A DNA stretch of 64,000 bases from Ochotona curzoniae. Lineage: Eukaryota; Chordata; Mammalia; Lagomorpha; Ochotonidae. Below, one piece after another: positions 57,797-64,000 of the stretch. How positions within the stretch are numbered: the first letter of the stretch is position 1; every line of letters begins with the position of its first letter. The notes below the pieces were generated by a model, which was not told the DNA's origin, searched no databases, and was given only the letters and a program-made list of their open reading frames with translations. A program made the translations under genes and the position numbers. The DNA is taken from contig NW_024465886.1 of NCBI RefSeq assembly GCF_017591425.1, positions 652,501 to 716,500 on the forward strand, written 5' to 3'.

Positions 57797-60281
57797 TTTG
57801 TATATTAAGCAAATGGATTCTATAAGGGAAAGAAAATTGGTGCGAAAATTCAGTTTGATGATTCAAGTTTGGTGTTTACTAGTGTTCTGTTATTGAGGCA
57901 GTGTTGGTTGTGACACAACCCACTCAAACTGGCTTCAGTCGAGGGATTCCGTGTCTGTCCTGGGTAGTCAGTTTCATTATCAAACAAGTGAGTTCCACTG
58001 TCAGCCTGTTCCTGGGGGAGTCTGGGTGGGAAGACAGAAGCAGCACCTGTCTGCCTTAGCTTTGTTCTTCTCTCTGATCTGACAGTGTCAACTTCGTTTC
58101 CTTCACCGGTTTGCTTTGCTGGCTCAGACAGTGAAATCAATTCTCAGGCCCTCAGCTGCCAGAGTGAGCTTTTGCTTCCTCCCTCCAGCCTACTGCATTA
58201 CTTTGCTATTTCCATTCAAAGTCTTGAAACAGTCTTATACAGAGTAGTGACTAGTTGGAGGTAAAATATCCATTCCTGATGGCTGAGTAGTTCCTAGTGG
58301 GAAAGGGTAGATGGCAGATCATGGCAAGTGTCACCTTCACTCATCTGTGGTGTTTTCAGATTTTTCATCTCCTAAGAAGTGGACAGTCGCTCCTTCTTCA
58401 AAGAGAAACAGGAGGATAAAATAATGCACGTGAGGTTGTTGGTGGAAAAGCGTGGGAATATCTACAGCAGAGCCACTAGAGCCAAGTGAGGTAGTTACTG
58501 AGGAAGTTGATGTGTTTGGCAGCTGATAGTCCCAGCACGTTTTAAGTTTGCTGAATCTTAGGTCAGTTTTTAGCCACAGTCTTGACTTAAGACTTGAAGG
58601 CTAATGAAATGTTAACTTCAGGGCCATGCTTCAAATCACTGGATATGAAAACAAAATACAATAATACTCACTTGCTAGAAAAAGGTGGAACTTTCTGTAT
58701 TCCTATATGGTTCCAAGCAGTGTGCCAGTCTAAGAAAATGGAAACCATGAATTCAGTACTTAAGTTGTCTTTTTCCCTGAAGTGTTTATTGACTGCAGTG
58801 TGTTTTTAATAGATTGATTATCTTAGAACATACCAAAATCCTAAGAGCGGGAAGATAACAGAGAATCCAGTTTTGGGAAACTGCAAAATCCAGTTTGCCC
58901 AAGCCATCAGTTGATACGGCTTCAGTGATGGCTAGGTTTTTTGTATGTAAGTATTAAGCAGCAGAAGTTCTTTTACAGATAATGATCTGTATTTGGAATG
59001 TGGTCTTGAGTTGCATCAAATAGTAAATCGTATCATTATCTTCCTGGAAAACAGTCAGGTATTACTTAGTATGTGTTTGTACTGATGATATCATGGAACA
59101 TGGAAAAAACTTGTCATGAGTATGACACAAGAGTAAGATATTTATGAAAATCGTCTTGGAAATTCTAGGGATCTAATCAATCGTGTCTATAAGAAATAGA
59201 AAATAAGACAAAAGTGTCAGTGTGTTTGAAGGAGTACATGGTAGAAAGAAGCTACATTATCCAATGCAGGCTGCGTTTGCATCATGGTTACTTATGGCTT
59301 ACATTACGTTTCTCCAGTTGGCTCCTAGAAACATTAGGAACGTGTAGAACCTTCCAGCGTTGAGCAGATCGGGACTGGACACTGAGCAGTGGAGGCCTCA
59401 GTCTGTGGTCACGTGACGGTGATGTGATTCCTGCTCTTCCTGTGGAGTGACAGGGAAGTGTGTTGTCATGCCACGGGAGGTTGGGTTTCTCCAGTTCCTG
59501 CTGCTGACACAGTCGGCACCGTTGGCCCTTTCTCTCCAGTGAGAGCTTCCTACCTGCGAGATTCGGTTGAGAACACAGCAGTAACTCTGTGTCAACTCTC
59601 CTGCATTGTTTGCTGGAGTGTAAAATAATTCCTTCTGAGTCAGAGGAGATCCTACTTAACCTCAGCCAGTTCCACGAAGAGAACATGAGTAAGTCCTTGA
59701 AGGGTGTTAAACGCTAGCTTGAGGATAGGCGTTTTAATGAAGTGATAACTCATCATTCATTAATTAGTTATAACTAGAGTCTACCCGAATTGCTGAAAAG
59801 ACTGGGTAAATGTACTGATCACGAACAGAGGTTTAAATCCGATGTAGAGACGCCCCTATTACTCTTCTCCACCGTGTTCCAGGATTCATGCTGAGAATAT
59901 CTCAACTCTGTGGACTGCGGTGGTGACGATGTGTCAAAACAAGTAGAGTCATTTCTTAAGAAGGAAATATTTCTCAGTGACCATAAATGCATTCAAAGAT
60001 AGACTATTTGCATGGGAAGGAATGTTAAAAAGATGTTGAAATTTATATAAAGCTTGAACATTCAGTTATTGAAACATAAATGTAAGAATACTTCCTTGCT
60101 ACTGCCAGTATATATATTCCAACGTGATAGTTATGTTTAGCTTAAAACATTCATGTTTGTATAAAATGCAGAATGTGGTTATCATAATTTTAGCACAATT
60201 GTATTTTTAATCTGGAGGGGTGGGAATTGACAAACTCAGTGTAACACTGTTACCAAAATACCAGGATTAAAATAACTAGGA
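57797..60281. other. Unique DNA
   Basis: A 132-codon minus-strand frame (59288-59686) and a 96-codon one (57850-58140) have no recognisable domain. No repeat family recognised. Confidence 0.35.
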
Positions 60282-60480
60282 AAGGGGCTGGTGTTGAGGT
60301 ACACTGAATTAAGCCACTTTGATGATGGCATCCAGTGTTCCGTGGCATCTTCAGGTGTAGGCTGCTCCAGTGCAAGCCAGCTCGCTGCTAACAAGCCTGG
60401 GAAAGCAGCGAACAATGTTCCAAGTGATGTGGGAGGCTTGAGTTGGGTATTGAATTGATGTCAAACACAAGACCTCGATA
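60282..60480 (+). mobile_element. CSINE-type element, very old, 3'-truncated
   Basis: AAGGGGCTGGTGTTGAGGTA, GGCTGCTCCAGTGCAAGCC and GCCTGGGAAAGCAGCGAACA follow the element order. The C/T-rich 3' part and tail are not recognisable. Confidence 0.65.
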
Positions 60481-62324
60481 CTAGAATCAAAGCAGAATGG
60501 TCAACATTTGACTATGGAATTGGCTGTTTCTGGGAACAAGTCGGGAAAGATGGGATCTGTAAGAACAAGTCCTGGAGTCCAATCTGGGGCCTTGGAACAA
60601 TCTTTGCGGTATGGACCGCAAGTGAACTCCTTGAACATGGAGCCAGGTTTGGGTTCCATTAGCTCCATGATTCAAACAGCTCCTTTTTATCTCCCATGTG
60701 TGCTTAGAATCAACAGTGTGTTCCTGGGGAGAATTGGCTAGGTGAAAGGTATGGTGTTTGCTGTGGAGTTCGTAATGGCGGCAAGTGGAAAAATTCACCG
60801 AAGGATTTGTTAACACTCAGCTTGCCAACCTCAGAACTGCCCGTCAGTTGGCCTGACTTGAGGTCTGGAATCTTGTACCCACTCAGCTTGCAGGTAGCAC
60901 CGATACTTCTGACCTGGGAGCCACAGTTTTAGAACCTTGCATCTTGAATCTTTAGTTCTAATTTTATCACTGCCCTGGTTCTGTTCTCTCTGCATTCATA
61001 ACAGATGCTGCTTTTCGAGAGTATGTGTATGCATACCTGATAGGATAAAATGCAGATGTTAATTAAAATGATAAATTCTAGGACTTCCCACCTTACCCAT
61101 TATTTCAGTTTGACATGGCCAACAATGGTCCAAAATTCTGAACCGGAAAATTCTAGAGACAAACAGTTCGTAAGTTTTAAATTATGCGCAGTTCTGTATA
61201 ATAGCGTGATGAAATGTTGTACCAGCAGGCTGTGTCCTGGCCAGGAGATGAATCATCACTCTTTATCCACACTGAGGGCTCTACCTGACTATTCGTCACT
61301 TTGGGGCTGTCTCGGTTACCAAATCTACTGCCATGGGGTCAGAGAGCTTGTGTCCACATGACACTTGTTTGAGTTCGTAATGGCCTCAGAGCACAAAAAG
61401 GAGTGAAGCTAATGATTCAGGAAGCCCGACAGAAGCCTGAAAGAGCTTCCATTATACGAGGAGGTGAAAGTTCTCTACTTAATAAGGAAGGAAAGAGCTT
61501 AGGTTGTTTCCATCTGATGCAAGAACTAATTTTTCTGTCGTGAAATTGTGAAGAAGGAAAAGCAACCAGGCTGGTTTTGCTGTTGAATCTCACACTGCAT
61601 GAGTTATGACCATAGTGCTGCGTCTGTGCTCTGTTAAGATGAAAAAGGCACTTAATTATGGAGTTGGGTACCACGTTGGGTCAGGGTCCGCTGGGGATCT
61701 TGCAACATTCAGTCCAGGGATCAGAGGCAGCCACTTGTGTGACCCACTAGGACTGATTCTGATCTTGAATTTTGTGAAGGAAACCACTTGGTTTCTTCCC
61801 GTCGTTAATACTGTTGAAGGATGCCGTTCTTGCGTCGACAGGGATACAGGACTGGAGAGCTGCAGTATTGTGCCGTGTACAGTCCAAACACGCTTGGAAT
61901 GGCTCTTGAAAATGTGATGCTTTGTGAGTGCTTATCTGAGGCGGTTGGATCACTGAGGCACATCATGGAAACTGCTAATGATTTCCTCGTTATTATGGTG
62001 CTAGGAGAGTTGCCATTTGTCAGGGTAGCATGGGCCCCGTAATTGAACTCTCCCGAGGTCTGAATTGCTGCGAGGCAATGCATTCGGATCTTCAATGCCG
62101 CCAGATTGTTTTCTTGTGTGTAGTTTTCCTGGGAGGATACTGTGGGCATTGATGCCATTTGGAACAAATCTTCAAAGAAATAGGCCAGAGTTCTTGGCTC
62201 TGGCTGAGCTGTTTGAATCTCCTAGGTGACTTCAGAGGGTGGGGGAACGGCTGGGCCCTGGCCGGACTAATTGGAAATGATGCTCCCACAGAGAATCTGC
62301 TGTTGATTTATTTGAAAAATCTCC
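60481..62324. other. Unassigned DNA with several minus-strand open frames
   Basis: Minus-strand frames of 120 (61805-62167), 109 (60487-60816) and 85 codons (61417-61674) alternate with plus-strand frames of 103 codons. None has a recognisable domain. A decayed retrocopy or an unrecognised retroelement is possible, but I cannot name a parent. Confidence 0.3.
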
Positions 62325-62505
62325 CTGGATGAGGTGTGCTAGAACCACCTGCAGGACGTGCAGGCTGTAGATGGCTGAGCCTCGCTCTTCGCATTTGTGA
62401 TGCAGTAGGTCTGGGCGGGGCCTCACAAGTAGTATTTATACGGGTACAGGTGCTGCTGATGCTGCTGGGCACCGGTGATGCTGGTGAGGACCACTGCTCT
62501 CAGGG
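62325..62505 (+). mobile_element. MER5A-type hAT (Charlie) DNA transposon, old
   Basis: CTAGAACCACCTGCAGG, ATGCAGTAGGTCTGGGCGGG, GGTGCTGCTGATGCTGCTGG and GAGGACCACTGCTCTCAG match the right-hand part of MER5A in order (ATTCAGTAGGTCTGGGG, GATGCTGATGCTGCTGG, GGACCACACTTTGAG). Non-autonomous and long inactive. Confidence 0.7.
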
Positions 62506-63534
62506 ATGGTGGAGGACTGTAGACCCTCAGTCACCGTGGACAGCTGCTGTTTTCCTCTGAGCCCCGCCTTACACACTCCGTGACTCCCAGCTCCCCTCCC
62601 AGACTACATGAGAAAACCTTAAATCCATCATGAACTTTTTCTTACAGGCTAAAAGTTTGCTTGGGAGTTGTGCTGTTAATAGCACAGGATTTCCTTCAAC
62701 TGTTTAGGAATTTTATTTGTGGTACATGCAATTAGAATTTTGTACTAAAATCTGTTAGCTGTGTCAGTCATCTTTGAGAGCTCTGTCTTTGCCGGTCGTC
62801 TCCACTTCATTTTCTTGTCATTTCGTGTGGCAGGTGCTTAGGTGGGAGAGACAGGGCAGTAGCGGCGTCAACCAGCTTCGCCTAAATCAGGTGTATGTGG
62901 GCAGCTTCCGGCGTCACTCCCTGCGCGGAGGAATTCAATCATTGTCTGATGCTTGTCATTCCTGGAAAGCTGCTTTGACGAAAAAAAGTCTAGAGATGAA
63001 CAGCTATCTGAATGAATCTTAATGTTTTGTAAATTTTGATTCTTGACTTACCTCTGCATCCACAGGATTCCGATTTATTTGATCAAAATTAAACCATTTC
63101 AAATATACTTGGGATTTCTCACATAGCATTTTATCCGTCGCCTCCCCAGCTGGCGTCGTGAGGACAGTGCAGCTCTCGTGGATCTGTGTCGTTCTGAGTG
63201 GTTGGAAAAACACCTCCATCTCAACCAGCGTGAGTTTACTTAGCTGCAAAGTGGGACAGTAACTGTTATCGCAGAGTGCTGTTGGAAGAATCAGCTGTGA
63301 GAGGGACGGCCTAGGACTCAGCTAAGCGTCCAGTATGGAACAGTTGTGAGTGGTGGTGGTAAATGGTGTCTAGCAAGCTGCTGGGGTCTTGTGCAGGGAG
63401 GAAGACAATGAGCAGCACTAGAAAGCCGCCAAAGTTAGAGGACTCAACCAGCCTCACTCTCCAGGAAGTGTGAGTCCGCGCCCCTCGACGTCTCCTTCAC
63501 CCCCCTGGGGTAGATAAGTGTGCCTGCAGTAGAG
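62506..63534. other. Unique DNA
   Basis: I see no recognised repeat or exon. Confidence 0.35.
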
Positions 63535-63832
63535 CCCTTTGGGGTTAAGCTGCTGCCTTGTGAGCACTGCTTCAAGTCCCGGCTGCTCCACTTGCAATCC
63601 AGCTCCCTGCTAACGTGCCTGGGGAAGTAGTGGAGGATGACCCAACTGCTTGGGCCCTTGCACCCAAGTGGGGGACAAGAGAGAAGCTCCCAGCTTCTGG
63701 CTTCAGCTTGACCCAATTCCAGCTGTTTTTGCCATCTGGGGAGGGACCTAGTGGATGGAAGGCCTCTCTTTGTCTCCTGCTTACTCTAACTTTATCTTTC
63801 AGATAAATAAAATGAATCTTTTAAAAACAAAG
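63535..63832 (+). mobile_element. CSINE-type element, old, plus orientation
   Basis: GGGGTTAAGCTGCTGCCTTG, GTCCCGGCTGCTCCACTTGC, CAGCTCCCTGCTAACGTGCC, GCTTGGGCCCTTGCACCC and an AAATAAAATGAATCTTTT tail are close to the ancestral lagomorph form. Confidence 0.87.
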
Positions 63833-63886
63833 TGAGGGCATTTGAGGACAGATTCCCGCACTGATATAACCTTTGTAAATATACTG

Positions 63887-63890
<4 letters not shown>

Positions 63891-63937
<47 letters not shown>
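63891..63937. repeat. (GT)n microsatellite
   Basis: An uninterrupted run of about 23 GT units near the window end; likely polymorphic. Confidence 0.96.
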
Positions 63938-63939
<2 letters not shown>

Positions 63940-64000
63940 TGTCCAGGAACAACCTGGACACAGAGGGAGGAAGGCACGTATGTCTACTACAGACTATTCT

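Noticed and set aside
60766..61384. Repeated GAGTTCGTAATGGC (60766 and 61371) as LTR ends
   Set aside because: Only 14 bp match, with no extension on either side. Several such chance matches are expected in 64 kb.

Overview
This is a stretch of mammalian nuclear DNA in which I find no gene I can defend. It is mostly AT-rich and CpG-poor, with stop codons dense in all frames. It is heavily seeded with one SINE family: about 30 full or partial copies of a roughly 320-bp tRNA-derived element with an internal pol III promoter (box A TGGCGCAAGTGG, box B like GGTTCTAATCC), a C/T-rich 3' part and a tail ending in AATAAATCTTT plus poly-A. This is the lagomorph C-repeat (CSINE). The youngest copies (3214, 8879, 20907, 52380) carry a head (AAGTGGTTAAGGTCC, TTGCACGCCCGGG) that differs from the rabbit consensus as I remember it, so a pika (Ochotona) is my best inference. 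A rabbit or hare is the alternative.

Layout. 1-9 kb: unique AT-rich DNA with several CSINEs, two of them with perfect target-site duplications, a possible retrocopy tail near 2.7 kb and an antisense L1 3' UTR near 5.2-5.5 kb. 9-28 kb: mostly unique intergenic or intronic DNA with sparse SINEs, an ancient L2 (12.6 kb), a MIR (16.3 kb), a GC-rich minisatellite (10.5 kb), a GA/GT microsatellite (22.2 kb) and two X-box (RFX-type) palindromes near 27.0 kb. 28-33.7 kb: SINEs, a sense L1 3' end (29.8-30.5 kb), a SINE inserted into an older SINE (31 kb), an L2 (33.0 kb) and a possible mariner-type MITE (33.5 kb). 35.2-35.6 kb: an LTR-like segment on the minus strand. 36.45-37.2 kb: a promoter-like, GC-rich block (YY1, E2F, three CCAAT boxes, GC boxes, ETS motif) containing an 8-copy 45-bp minisatellite. 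37-46 kb: largely unique. 46-51.3 kb: a pile-up of L1 fragments in both orientations, with SINEs and microsatellites inserted. 52-56 kb: SINEs and a GC-rich block at 54.1-54.55 kb that may be an L1 5' UTR or a small promoter. 56-64 kb: unique DNA with an 18-bp-arm hairpin (57.74 kb), an old MER5A-type hAT element (62.3-62.5 kb), a late SINE and a terminal (GT)n.

Nothing here works together as a pathway or operon. The open reading frames are short, overlap repeats or lie on both strands of the minisatellite, and none resembles a protein family I recognise. The sites most likely to matter functionally are the promoter-like block at 36.5-37.1 kb and the tandem X-boxes near 27.0 kb. No previously undescribed system is evident. 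All family names come from recognising consensus sequence by eye, and fragment ends are accurate to about 10-30 bases unless a target-site duplication is given.
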